DNA from: Escarpia spicata
Lineage: Eukaryota > Annelida > Polychaeta > Sabellida > Siboglinidae
Direction: 5' to 3'
NCBI GenBank assembly: GCA_963995525.1
Contig: OZ023213.1
Span: forward strand, 52,952,139-53,016,138
Length of the DNA stretch: 64,000 nt
Part shown: positions 1 to 37,863 of the stretch, piece by piece
How the letters are laid out: each line of letters starts with the position of its first letter
Position numbering within the stretch: the stretch's first letter is position 1
Translations under genes and position numbers: made by a program
The notes under the pieces: generated by a model
Seen by the model: the letters and a program-made list of their open reading frames with translations, nothing else
Databases searched by the model: none
Told to the model about the DNA's origin: nothing

Positions 1-1545
1 AGAGGTTAAGTTCAAGGGGGCAGATTCAGACTATTTAGGACAGTTAATTGTAACCCCGGAAATGGTAGCTAAGAAAATAAGGGCTATGAAGGATAATAAA
101 TCACCTGGAGTGGATGGGATTCCGCCCAAACTACTATTGGAAATTGTAGAACAAATTAGCGTACCGCTTGCAACAGTTTTCAGTTTGTCATTAGAAGAGG
201 GAATGGTTCCTTTAGAATGGAAAGAGGCAAACATGATACCGTTATTTAAAAAAGGTTCGAGAAACAAGTCAGAGAACTTTAGACCAGTGAGTTTAACATC
301 AGTGATTTGCAATTATTAGAAAGACTAATTAAAGATCACATGGTGGATTTTCTAGTTAAACATAACTTGATAAACTCATCTCAACATGGGTTTTTTTAAA
401 GCGAGGTCATGCTTAACAAATATGTTATGATTTTTGGAAGACATCACTACGTTGGTAGATGAGGGATCACCAATATATATATATCGTCTATTTAAATTTT
501 CAAAAAGCTTTCGACAAAGTACTACATCAAAGATTACTGCTTAAACTAAAGGCCCATGGCATATGAAATTGCATAATAAGCTGGATAGAAAAACGGCTGA
601 TTAACTGAAGAAAACGTATAGTAGTTGATGGGGAGGCTTCAAACGGGAAATCGGTATTGAGTGGGGTGCCACAGGGATCAGTACTAGGACTTATATTATT
701 CTTAATATATATCAACGATTTGGATGATGAAATAACAAGCAAGGTTTTAAAATTTGCAGATGATACAAAAATGCTTAGAAAGATTAAAAGTGATGGAGAT
801 AGACAACATTTAAAAGATGATCTTGACAGGTTGATCAAATGGTCTTAAAAGTGGCAATTGCTGTTCAATTTTGGGAAATGTAAATGCCTCCACACAGGAC
901 ATGGGAACGAAGAGGTAGAATATACAATGAGGAGTACTGTACTAAGTACTATTGTAAAAGAAAAGGACTTAGGGTTAACCATTAGTGCTGATATGAAGGT
1001 TTCAGAGCAGAGCGGAATTGCAGCTTCAAATCGAAATAAAATCTTTGGATTAATTAGGCGAAATATAGCGTATAAGGAAAAAGAACTAGTAATACCGCTG
1101 TACAAAACAATAGTGAGGCCTCATTTAGAATATTGTATACAAGCTTGAAGGCCATATCGTAAGAAAGATATATATATGCTAGAAAGAGTACAGAGGAGAG
1201 CGACTAAAATGATACCAAAACTGAGGGATCTTAGTTACGAAATACGCCTTAAAAATGCGGTTTAACAACACTAGAGACCAGGAGATTGAGAGGAGGTCAG
1301 ATAGAAGTGTTTAAAATAATAAATGGTTATGAAAATATTGAACGAAATATTTGTTCTCAGTTAAGAAAGATAGAAGGACTAGAGGACATGAAGTTACATT
1401 AGCAAAGGAGCAGTGTAGAATAGTTATAAGAAAGTTCTAATTTTCACAAAGGTCTGTACATAAATGGAACTGATTATCTCCTGATTGTGTGTGTACTAGT
1501 AGCGTGAATATGTTTTAAAATAAAATCGACACATACCTCACAAGG
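1..1545 (+). pseudogene. Degenerate CR1/L2-like LINE reverse transcriptase, 5' truncated by window edge
   Basis: Reverse-transcriptase remnant of a non-LTR retrotransposon. Readable blocks in several frames include 'KSPGVDGIPPKLL' near 110, 'RPVSLTSV' near 290, the 'SGVPQGSVLG' block near 660, the catalytic F-A-D-D box near 755 and the thumb block 'PHLEYCIQA' near 1120. Stops and frameshifts interrupt it near 317, 400, 600, 848 and 1147, so it is dead. The 3' end is near the 'CACAAGGGCGGGATACAC' stretch at about 1540. It resembles the jockey/CR1/L2 superfamily by motif; the exact clade is not certain. Confidence 0.85.
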
Positions 1546-2180
1546 GCGGGATACACATAGATAAAAGGGTTGGACTCTCGATAAGCCATAGGGCCTCCTT
1601 GTCCACCTGCCACCTAGAGTTAATTCTCTGGGTGACAATCTCAGCCTAAATACTCCTCTAGTGTTGGAGGGCTGATGTTGAAATAGCTCGATGTTTGACT
1701 GCCGTAGAGGCAGGTGTGGCAGTTTGTGAGGAGGACAGCAACAACGTAGAACATTCCAACTGGTTGGAGATATACTTTATAGTTGTTATTGAAATCAATG
1801 AAGCAGAAATAATGAAAGACTTTACCAAACCCCCAAAACACACTGACGCACGCTGGCCATGGTCTTATTGAATTGGACTTGAGATGCAGTTAGATGGGGA
1901 CCAGAAAACGGGTTTATCAGGAATGGCCGCAAAAGATATGCTGGATCACTACAGAGGCAGAACAGTCTAATTTGAGGGATTGTCTCTATGCGATCCAGCA
2001 GCTAGCTCTCACGAAGGAAACTAGCGTCATGGCGTCTGCCTTCAACAGGCCTACAAGGTCAACGATTAGCCCATTGGGACCCATCACTGATTGGAATGTA
2101 AGGACATGTACACGTTTGTGGCCATTAAATGTTTCTCGTTGATTTCTAGTTTATATCTGCTGCGGCCATTTTGCAATAAA
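1546..2180. other. Intergenic, no gene recognised
   Basis: Short open frames are present but have no family motif, no coherent splice context and no repeats. Nothing supportable was seen. Confidence 0.5.
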
Positions 2181-2189
2181 TGATGAGTG

Positions 2190-2282
2190 TATGTGTGTGT
2201 GTGCGAGTGCGTGTGCGTGTGCGGGTGCGGGTACGTGTGAATGTGTGTGTTTGTGTGTGTGTGTGTGTTTGTGTGTGTGTAT
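2190..2282. repeat. Impure TG microsatellite
   Basis: About 90 bases of TG dinucleotides interrupted by GCGA/GGGT variants. The open frame across it on the minus strand is a low-complexity artefact. Confidence 0.85.
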
Positions 2283-2682
2283 GGTAAATTATTGAATCTT
2301 CTACTCATTTTAACATGTTCTTTTTACTACGGGGTTCTGGTGTTCAATACAATTGTTCAATTATATTTTATTATTACTTGTATGTAAGACTTCAACATTT
2401 CATGTATTTACTACTTAGGCAGTATGTGTAAATACATTGAAAAAACCCAAACCAATACAAAATAATTATGTTTTATTCAGAGTAATATAGTACATTTATG
2501 CCCTTTTCAGCTGGATATGTGGTCCTAATCACATGCGCAAATGGATCTAGGATCTTCCCCTCTCTCATGTGGGTGTTCAGTAATCTTTTTTGCATCAAAT
2601 TCCAACTCTTTCAGCCACCACCTGCATCGCTATTCACAATTCATAAATACCTGCCGCGCGATCTTTCTTCATCTTCTTCATT

Positions 2683-2935
<253 letters not shown>

Positions 2936-2939
2936 AGTA

Positions 2940-5650
2940 TCATCATTATAAATTTATTTCCACATCTGAATAATAGCTAGTATCTATTTATTTGTATTAT
3001 GATTTTATTTGTTATTGCTGTTTTAGTCTTTGTTATTTCGGTTATTGGAATAACACACATGTACAAATTGTTTATAAGAAAATTAGCATTAATTTATGGC
3101 CATTCGTTAATTTATTCGTTCCTTCGTGTATGTGGCTTCGCTTCGATGTCTTGTATTCTGGTTCATACTCCTAACGCGTATAATAGCCAAGGCGAGGACT
3201 GTGCTGAGACAGGTCTTTAAAAACATATTTTTTCTCATGCACTAAACACAAAAGCAATTAAAATGAGGCGGATAATCAGTCAAAAACAGTTGTATGTACA
3301 ATGCTGTCATGTGGTTTACTTTGATTTATCCATAATTTGAACGAAAAGTGGATAGGGATAGCGCTTACCGATCACTCTAGCCGGTTATGTATTTACCTAT
3401 CCGATTGACCCGTAATCGATCGCATAATCCACCGTAGCTCCCTAGCGCCCTGACCCATCTGTTGACAACTGAAAAACTACTTATGGATTTTGAGATTGAC
3501 CAACCCTTTTGTTTTGATGCGCCTCTGAGCTTGGTTTCCAAGGATTTAGGCGCAATAGAAGTTATCTTGTTATTATTATTATAAACACAAAAAGCGAAGA
3601 CGTAGTACGCGCAGCGCGTTAAGGATTGGGAAGGGAATCGAGATCGGTATGCCTACAGACACTCTCTAATGTTTGGTGATATACTGTGACCTCACTGGAG
3701 CTAGATGTATGAAACACGCGACAACACCCACCAACGCCAGTAGAGAACACACGTGTCGGTCCATTGCTGCGTAGTTGTCTCTTCGCTGTCAAACGCCTGT
3801 GTGCAACAGCTGTAATTTCCCGGTCGGGCGCTCCTTAGCAGTTACTATACTCCTTTTGTGAAGTCTGTGTCACATTTTAATTCGCAATATTAGTTTTTTG
3901 TGTGATGATATCTCTATCAGCACAAAAAACGACTCGAGCGAACAACAATAGAGACCATTAGCTAACGCAATTATGCGCAGCGACGTACGCCAAATCTGAA
4001 CGCGACCTCAACCTTTGAAGTAAACCGCAGATCGCGCGTCGACGTTTACTGAAACACCATTACGCGCAGTGAGCGGTTTTACGATCGGCCCCAGCAGGTA
4101 ATATTTTCTCATATGTAGTAATTTTCTCTGTGTTACTAACAGTAAAATGCATGTACGAAACATATAGATATATGTATAAATGTGTTAACGGAACTATTTA
4201 ACCTTTATCGCAATTGATAATGACAAGAAGGTAGAATTTAGGATGCACGAACGGCAAACGGGAACCCCATGCAATCATTCCAGCTCGAACGACAAGGCTA
4301 ATATATTTCGAGTCGTGTTATGCAATATCTTAGCCTAACAATGATGTGTATATATCACAGCATGGGGTACCGTGATGGGCAATATTTTCTTTAATTAGTC
4401 TAAGGTATTAGGGGACATAAAAGTATGTCATGATTAGACGTGGCATGTGTATGTGACAAAACGTTACATGGGATGGGAGGGGTGTCTGGGTAAATGTTAA
4501 AATTAATTGATACCTGGTCAGCGCACTTTGCTCAATAACTTTTTTTTCAGTAACAGTTTTTTCAATCAACTGTCTGCATCTAGTCCAGTCGGCAACATAA
4601 ATAGGCCATAAATCTATATTTTATATAATTCGCCAAATACAATGGTTAGGTTTCTATTTAAAGATATGTATTTCCATAGTTGCACAAAAACGTGATATGC
4701 CAACATTGCAACATAGCCAAAGTAGATATAATGCAAACTACGTTTACAAATAAATAAATAAGTTTAGGTTAATATACATAGTAGGCCCATATAACTATCT
4801 GTGTGGGCTAAATAAACATTAGATAGACATGTGTTACAATATGGTATATATAGGTGCGCCTAGCCATGCATAAGTCTAAGCTAAGAATGTGGAGTCCAAT
4901 AAACAAATGTGTATTGCACTGTTATTGCGCCTCACTGCGTCGCTGCAGATGAAAACAAGCAAGTCGTGTCTTTTTGAAAATCGTTAAACATGCATACATG
5001 TCATTTATAACTCAACATTCTTTATACGCATGTGTTCCTAAAAGGTGTAGCTATTACTCTGTATAGTTACATTTGAATTACCGTAACTATTTATGTACGA
5101 AATAAGTCGGAGTTTGAACTTACGCGAAATATCCATGTTTGGTGATCTTACGCGAAGTCGAACTGCAGATCCCGCGTAAACCTCTGATTGGATCGCAAAA
5201 GTTGTGACGTAGAACTCAATTACCTTTGCGGTTGGCGTATGTTTCCGGCTTATTGCGTTAGATAATGGATGGTGTCTATTGAAGAACTCAAACAACTTGT
5301 ACCACGTGAACCGTATCGACTTGCACATCTGCATGTATCAATGCATCGGCTATGCTGTGTCAACCCCCGACGGGGTTGCTATGTTTGTGTTCCGCTGGAG
5401 AGGGGTGGACACATACCCCACTGTGACGAGAGAATTGATAAGAGAGCCGTGGCATTCGAGAGTGAACAGATGTATGATCGTATCGTGACACCGTCAAACA
5501 GCCCAATATTACCACTGTTTGCATAGATCGAATATTTCTACGAGCTATTAAGCACACACTACTCAGTCATACCAACATTTGTTTTATAAGTAGACGATAG
5601 ATTGACGGATCTTCCCGGTGTTACTTGCTAATGTGGAGTTATTAATGTCA
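2940..5650. other. Gene-less stretch
   Basis: No exon with family motifs was seen on either strand. Short CpG-containing pieces near 3960-4075 ('ATTACGCGCAG', 'AACACCATTACG') weakly resemble sequence in the inverted-repeat arms near 15130, so old element fragments are likely. Frames at 5038-5557 have no recognisable product. Confidence 0.4.
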
Positions 5651-5651
5651 T

Positions 5652-5998
5652 GTGGAGCGCGTTGAAGCAGTGTTTAGAACATCGCACTCTCATTCGAGAT
5701 AATACGGGTTCGAATTGTGTGCTGCTGTTTCGAACTTTGGGCAAGTTCGTTAACTCTGCATTGATCAAGCTCACTCAGCTGTGGGAATGGGTACCTGGCT
5801 GTTGACAGTGGTTGATATTTGTATACGAATAATCTTCGCGCAGTAATTACAGCGTGGCTGAATATTTCCCAGAGAAGTCGCGATCGTGTTCGATTGAACA
5901 GGCCTGCCACGGAGTCGAGTCGAGGGATGGACACTGCGCCATATAAGAACTTACCTATCACCTTTACTAATACAATCACGGAGGAACTGCTTGTATAA
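5652..5998 (+). repeat. tRNA-derived SINE copy
   Basis: About 340-bp element with a tRNA-like head (A-box-like 'GCGCGTTGAAGCAGTG', B-box-like 'GGGTTCGAATTG' near 5707). The body is shared with copies at 54443-54775 and 59567-59878, and the tail is 'ATATAAGAACTTACC'. This copy is in the plus orientation, the other two in minus. The shared body contains 'GTTCGATTGAACAGG' (seen as its complement in the other copies). The head suggests Pol III origin. Confidence 0.75.
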
Positions 5999-5999
5999 G

Positions 6000-6415
6000 A
6001 TATTAAAATAGAAACTTGGCGCGTTTCCACATGTCATGACGTGACCTGCATCTGATGTGCTCCCAACCTTCCTTAGCTGGCTCCCCAACCTTATTCTAGG
6101 TCTACATTCAAACATAGGGAGCATCTTTCTAGAGCACAAACACAAATAGGCACAATCCGTCACTAGCCACATAATTAGATGGTGGTGTTTCTCCTTTCGA
6201 GTGTGTCATTGGAATTGGGTAGGAGATTTGTTGTTTGGGTTATAATTTGATTGGAGGAGTACACTCAGGTGGTGACCAGCATGAATACCATGTATGTGTG
6301 AGTCATGAGCCTGCAGCACAACGTCTCGGAGGAAAGGCTCCTCGCCCATGTCATTAAATAAACTCCGACACTTTCAGTAACGTTGCCGCTGGAACTGCCT
6401 CGTGCAAAGACAAAT
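6000..6415. other. Intergenic spacer before satellite
   Basis: No gene or repeat family was recognised between the SINE and the 102-bp array. Confidence 0.4.
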
Positions 6416-6419
6416 CACT

Positions 6420-8542
6420 AACCGAGGAGCGAGTTCATGCCCAAAGCTGTATCGTCTCCATTCGACCCACGACTACTATCACAGTTGATGGAACTACCAC
6501 ATCGATTGTTTCTTACACGCTAACCGAGGAGCGAGTTCATGCCCAGAGCTGTATCGTCTCCATTCAACCCACGATTACTGTCACAGTTGATGGAAGTACC
6601 ACATGGATTGTTTCCTACCCGCTAACCGAGGAGCGAGTTCATGCCCAGAGCTGTATCGTCTCCATTCAACCCACGATTACTGTCACAGTTGATGGAAGTA
6701 CCACATGGATTGTTTCCTACCCGCTAACCGAGGAGCGAGTTCATGCCCAGAGCTGTATCGTCTCCATTCAACCCACGATTACTGTCACAGTTGATGGAAG
6801 TACCACATGGATTGTTTCCTACACGCTAACCGAGGAGCGAGTTCATGCCCAGAGCTGTATCGTCTCCATTCGACCCACGACTACTATCACAGTTGATGGA
6901 ACTACCACATCGATTGTTTCTTACACGCTAACCGAGGAGCGAGTTCATGCCCAGAGCTGTATCGTCTCCATTCAACCCACGATTACTGTCACAGTTGATG
7001 GAAGTACCACATGGATTGTTTCCTACACGCTAACCGAGGAGCGAGTTCATGCCCAGAGCTGTATCGTCTCCATTCGACCCACGACTACTATCACAGTTGA
7101 TGGAAATACCACATGGATTGTTTTCTACACGCTAACCGAGGAGCGAGTTCATGCCCAGAGCTGTATCGTCTCCATTCGACCCACAATAATTGTCACAGTT
7201 GATGGAAGTACCACATGGATTGTTTCCTACCCGCTAACCGAGGAGCGAGTTCATGCCCAGAGCTGCATCGTCTCCATTCGACCCACGACTACTATCACAG
7301 TTGATGGAACTACCACATCGATTGTTTCTTACACGCTAACCGAGGAGCGAGTTCATGCCCAGAGCTGTATAGTCTCCATTCAACCCACGATTACTGTCAC
7401 AGTTGATGGAAGTACCACATGGATTGTTTCCTACACGCTAACCGAGGAGCGAGTTCATGCCCAGAGCTGTATCGTCTCCATTCAACCCACGACTACTATC
7501 ACAGTTGATGGAAATACCACATGGATTGTTTTCTACACGCTAACCGAGGAGCGAGTTCATGCCCAGAGCTGTATCGTCTCCATTCGACCCACAATAATTG
7601 TCACAGTTGATGGAAGTACCACATGGATTGTTTCCTACCCGCTAACCGGGGAGCGAGTTCATGCCCAGAGCTGTCGTCTCCATTCGACCCACGACTACTA
7701 TCACAGTTGATGGAAATACCATATGGATTGTTTCCTACCCGCTAAACGAGGAGCGAGTTCATGCCCGGAGCTGTATCGTCTCCATTCGACCCACGATAAC
7801 TGTCACAGTTGATGGAAATACCACGTGGATTGTTTCCTACCCGCTAACTGGGGAGCTAGTTCATGCCCAAAGCTGTATCGTCTCCATTCGACCCACGACT
7901 ACTATCACAGTTGATGGAAATAGCATATGGATTGTTTCCTACCCGCTAAACGAGGAGCAAGTTCATGCCCGGAGCTGTATCGTCTCCATTCGACCCACGA
8001 TAACTGTCACAGTTGATGGAAATACCACGTGGATTGTTTCCTACCCGCTAACTGGGGAGCGAGTTCATGCCCAGAGCTGTATCGTCTCCATTCGACGCAC
8101 GACTACTATCACAGTTGATGGAAATACCACGTGGATTGTTTCCTACCCGCTAACCGGGGAGCGAGTTCATGCCCAGAGCTGTATTGTCTCCATTCGACCC
8201 ACGACTACTATCACAGTTGATGGAAATACCACGTGGATTGTTTCCTACCCGCTAACTGGGGAGCGAGTTCATGCCCAGAGCTGTATCGTCTCCATTCGAC
8301 GCACGACTACTATCACAGTTGATGGAAATACCACGTGGATTGTTTCCTACCCGCTAACCGGGGAGCGAGTTCATGCCCAGAGCTGTATTGTCTCCATTCG
8401 ACCCACGACTACTATCACAGTTGATGGAAATACCACGTGGATTGTTTCCTACCCGCTAACCGGGGAGCGAGTTCATGCCCAGAGCTGTATTGTCTCCATT
8501 CGACCCACGACTACTATCACAGTTGATGGAAATATCACATGA
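6420..8542. repeat. 102-bp tandem satellite, about 21 copies
   Basis: Unit begins 'GCTAACCGAGGAGCGAGTTC' and is 102 bp (34 codons). It falls in sub-families: early units read GAGGAGCG with CAACCC or CGACCC, later units GGGGAGCG. One unit near 7673 lacks 2 bp, which shifts the otherwise stop-free plus-strand frame. The open frame (34-aa repeat, 'IVSIRPTTTITVDGNTTW') is a consequence of homogenisation of a 3n unit; no coding role is shown. Part of the unit ('CGTCTCCATTCGACCCACGA') closely matches the first bases of the channel exon at 13436. Confidence 0.93.
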
Positions 8543-8653
8543 ATTGTTTCTTCTGTTTCCTACACAGTCTCTTGTCATCATTCTAGTTTATAAAGAAACC
8601 ACATATCTGTATAAATAAAAACACAAGTGTATGCAAATAACAACAACAATAAC

Positions 8654-8656
<3 letters not shown>

Positions 8657-8716
<60 letters not shown>
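8657..8716. repeat. AC then TA microsatellite
   Basis: Compound (AC)n(TA)n tract of about 60 bp. Confidence 0.95.
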
Positions 8717-8718
8717 TC

Positions 8719-8800
8719 AGTGGAACCTCGCTATTAAGGTCACCTTTGAGACAGAACAAACGTGACCTGAATAGCAAGGTGACCGCATTAGCGGAACAAA
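8719..8800. repeat. Tc1/pogo-like terminal inverted repeat fragment
   Basis: 'CAGTGGAACCTCGCTATTAA' followed by 'GGTCACC', and then the partly inverted 'GACCTGAATAGCAAGGT', look like the ends of a Tigger/pogo-type MITE. A related piece ('GGTGACCGTATTAGCAAGGT') occurs near 28249. Family assignment is from memory of typical TIRs. Confidence 0.5.
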
Positions 8801-8853
8801 AAATAAAACATAAGTATATGCAAATAGCAACAACAACAATATATGTATACTTA

Positions 8854-9056
<203 letters not shown>

Positions 9057-9445
9057 GTGCAGAAGACTGATATGTCACCATATCCGCAGAAAACAGAGAA
9101 AGCCAAAAGGGGCTTCCACATAACCAGCTGCACAGTGCAGAAGCATATACCTGTAGATGCATCTAAAAAGGCCAAGTTCGTATCACAGCTCGAGTGTTTC
9201 ACGACAACATGCTGGCTGAAATTGCAGGTACGACCCGTTCGGCCGACTTTAGAACACACGCAACGTGTAGCTCGTGGCGGAGTGCAGCGAAGTGTATCGA
9301 ACCGTGACGTACACGTTCTATCAGCGGCTCACTCGGCGTCTATCTCAGGTCCGTCTCTTGACAGGTGTGACGTCGGTCCTGCACGAGTCATCATGATTGC
9401 TAACTTCTCTCCAACCAGTGCGTATTTATCGGAAAATCAGAAATG

Positions 9446-9451
9446 TTTATT
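9446..9451 (-). promoter_or_regulatory. Candidate polyadenylation signal AATAAA
   Basis: AATAAA on the minus strand about 33 bases after the channel stop codon. Confidence 0.45.
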
Positions 9452-9483
9452 TATATTGAACTTAGATAACCAGCTTCGGCATA

Positions 9484-33891
<24,408 letters not shown>

Positions 33892-34179
33892 GGTCCCGAG
33901 GCTGAGACACGAACTGGCGTGTCGGTCTCTCCCCGGCAACTGACGGGGTCTGACAGCGGGCCTCTGCACTCGGTGACCCAGCTTGGGAAGTGGCGCTCGG
34001 CGGTGGCCAGTGTGCGTGTTATAGTGTGGTCTCTGGTATGCCAACAGAGTAAGGGTCGCCGCAATCTTTTCAAATGGACTAACAAGTAATTGAGTAACAG
34101 GCGTCTGAACCGGGAAAAGTTTGGGGGCAGGATTAGCCCCCTAATATTTAGGGAAGGTGGGTGAATCTTGGGGTGAAAT

Positions 34180-34360
34180 TCGAGTGTTTTGGTTAACCTC
34201 GGGGGGAGAGGTGGAAATTTAGATTTCTGGAGAGCCTCAAGGTGCCTTTTTGGCGAGCCTCGGGGGAGGGGGGCTGGAAATTGAAGTTTTCGGAGAGCCT
34301 CGTGGTGTTTTTTGGCGAGCCTCAAGGGGTGTAATTGCAATTGGAGTTGTTGGAGAGCCT
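34180..34360. repeat. About 60-70-bp minisatellite, 3 copies
   Basis: 'GGAGAGCCTC..GGTG..TTTTTGGCGAGCCTC' repeated three times just upstream of the channel's first exon. Confidence 0.8.
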
Positions 34361-34364
34361 AATA

Positions 34365-37300
34365 TTCACCACGGGTACCCAAACGGGCGTTGCGTCAGCT
34401 GCTATCAAGAGCTCTGGGAACGGATCTCCCACCCACCCATCTAGACTGCTTCAAACAAGGAGAAGGACTGTAATTAACCAACAACACTCCCCGTTTAAAT
34501 AAACCACGGTAAAGTATTTGAGACAGACAACGTGTTGAGAATATCCCAAGAATAGCCGATTGTTGGGAATTAGGAAGGAATAGAGGGTTTACGGTCGTAG
34601 GTACCTCGTTTTAATACGGATATGATTCAAATGGAACAATCATTATTAAGTGCATGCATTATTTTGTTCATCAAACAAACAAAAGACTCGAAAGAAAACC
34701 GAAAGACTAATTTATTGCTGTCAAAGTACAAATACTGTTGTTGCTATTTCAAGTTAAACCTGGCGGGTTTTGTTTGAAGTACAGTCTACACCCCCAGCCC
34801 TATAGAGGGGGGTCTGGTTATATTTAATAGCCAGACAGATCACGACATTTTTTCGGAATTTGAATATTAAAGACCGGTTACTTTATTAATGCAGAATGCG
34901 ATACGGGTTTATGTGGATTTATACGGCATTTCGAGTCAACAACTCGTTCAACCAAACAAAAGTTGCGCGTCTGCTGCTGTGACGACATGACCTACAGGAA
35001 TGCGATGACGTGTCTGGGAACAGGGATGGGTTGGATTCGCGTAAACATGCGAAAGTAGCGGTACAACAACCCTAAACTTGCTAGTCTTGCGGACAGTGCA
35101 TTTCGTGATAACAGCATGACGCGTTGCTCACATGTTCTATATACCTGGGAATCATTTTGAGTACAGCAGGCACTCTAGATTGTTCTGATGTCGCAAATGG
35201 AGGTCATTATTTTAAAAGATGGCAGTAAACACAGTGTTTCCCAGATAACTACAACGCGTCTTAATTTTACTGTTAAAATGACTGTTTAGGAGCAGCGATT
35301 TTAAATGTGTACCGTTTGACTTTTGCCAACATTCATGTCCTTCTCCGACATTCAGATCTGACAGGTATTAAGACCAACAACAAAAATAATAACAATACTT
35401 TGGCAGCATGTTTCTGTGCCATAACAATATATACACATATCTAGCATGGCAATGGACAGATTGTTCCAGAGGCGTAGCGCTGCGCGTGAAAAAGCTTCGT
35501 CGCTTTCAACATAAAGCTTGCAGCGCCTGACCTCCAGCAGGTGAGCGCCGGCGGAGCGTAACGTGCAAGTGGGCTGGTGTCGAGTTCATTACAACGAGCG
35601 GCCTTACACACTTACAGCGCGCCAACAGCGGGCCGAGGGATTTTTGTCCGGCGGCTCGCCTTCTGGCCTAGGGCGGCTCGTAGTCTACGCCGATACTGTG
35701 CCAATGGTTAGCCGCTCATATGCCGACTGTGCCTAATTTTGCTAAATGTGTGTATCTGTGTGTTTTCAAGTAATACGACCAAATTATACACGTACACTTG
35801 TGTGTATTGGTCTTATAATTTGAACATTTCAATAGTAATCATCAAGCATTGTCACTCTAATGTTAAAATGAACATTACTTGATACACGTTCATCAATTTA
35901 TTGGGATTAACTGGAATTTGGAAGTTCGAAACTATAAAATAATATAATAATATATTATTTACGAACATAACAAATGTAATATCTGCGTTAAAAAGAGAAT
36001 GGGTGTCGAGTATCCCATCCAATTATTATAAATTTAAATGAAATACGCAAACAACTCCAGTGCGCATAACAAACACATCATTTAATACAAGAAAATCAAA
36101 AAGCAAAGTTGCAATTAGTGTCCATTGATTCGTGCGGCACATGACAACTCAAATATTTTATGAAAAGGCTGCTTAATTATCATTGTCCATAAACTCTTTT
36201 CTGCAACATCCAGCTGCATTTGTCATCCGGTGCTGTCTGACACCATTCCCGTCAGAGGCAGTCTTGGAGTACTTTTGAATGTTCTCCTGGTGTTGTAGTC
36301 AGTGGCAATGTTGCCACTTCATTCTTTCTGACAGCATCTGGAATATTAACGTACACATATTTAATTTCTTCAATGAAGGTACCGCATTGTACAATGCATA
36401 CTATCTATAAAATGTGTAAAATATTTAACATATTTTGTCTCATAATAAGGTCACATAAAATAGTTTTACTTTACTTTAATAAAATAATTCCCGGTTTCTC
36501 ATCAGATAAAGAATTTTAAAATAGCGTCCACAAAACTTTATTTGGAAATATAATTATCCTTTGATTAAATATGCATGCAATAATTCTGCACAAAAAGAAA
36601 AAACTATAGTCCACACCAAACCAAAGGAATGTGCGTACTTGTAAGAAATACATTCAGTAGACATCTTAAGACTTTTAAGTTGTTAATTGTTGATTATGAG
36701 TTGCATTGATAGTTGTTAGTACCGTCATCAGGATCAACATACACACATTTACCATAAATCGCACCCCTCATTTACATTTTAATAAAGTTCTGATGATAAA
36801 CCTGGAACTGTTGTATACAGCCCTAAAGTAAAGCTACATAAATGACAGAAATTGTATGGGCCATAAACTGACAGAAGGCGCCTAGTGTAAGCACTTCATC
36901 CATCACACATTTACCCTGTCACACTAACAAACAGGAACACGGAGCAGAGGGTCAGCATTGTGTTGCTGATGAGGCACGTTCATTTTCATCATATCATTGT
37001 CACCCATTGCCTATAGGGCGGCCACAATAAAACCATTGGGTTATTCTGCCCCACATTCTATTTAATGTTTTAATCACAAATAACAAGATTCCACAGAATC
37101 AAATGTGAGCTTATAAAGTCATGCCAAATTAATGTATTTTAATAAACTAGAAATATACAAAGATTTGTAACAGAATGTCTAAAAACGTACCATTTTCCCG
37201 GAGCTCTGCTTTACTGTTTCCTCTAACTGTCAGTCTGTTAAAAAATGGGTCAACAGCGGCTGTAGAGCGGCTGGCAGGCGACTGTCGTGTGCCGACGGGT

Positions 37301-37855
37301 GCCGCTTCCCAGCCGCTCAGATCCGCCCTCGGCCGGGGCCTTTAGCGGAACTCTATCAAAGTTGAACTTCCCCAACATTCGCATCTGTCAGGTGACACCC
37401 TTAAAAACTACCGGTGTTATCCACATGCTTAGGAACTATTCGAAAATGGACTGTCAGGGAATGTTTCTAAAAAATACATGTACTTTATATGGCAATTGAA
37501 AGGTTCCGCACGGGGAGGATAAATAAAGAATACTATGTAACCAGTGATTGACTAAGTGAACAGCAGACTTATAAATTATATGCCATACGCATTCCACTGG
37601 TTCTGTTTTTGCTTTTGTCAAAAGCCTGGTAAATTGGCCGTGGGAGAGGCATAATGCAGGCGTTGTGCACCACAGCGACAACGCAACTGACCCCTGTAGG
37701 GGATTACATAATGTAAATGCATGGACGGGTTTAGCGGCAAACTCCGCGAGGCAGTCAGTGTGTTGCTTTAGGTCTGCCAGCAGTGAGCTGGAGAGGGGTG
37801 TGTGGCTGTGGTGGCAATAACGCAAGTAACAAGTAGCTCGAGGCGGATGGGACGG
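34365..37855. other. Gene-less interval
   Basis: AT-rich DNA with short frames and a GC-richer patch at 35460-35700. No exon motifs or clear repeats were found on either strand. Confidence 0.4.
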
Positions 37856-37863
37856 TCATCACT

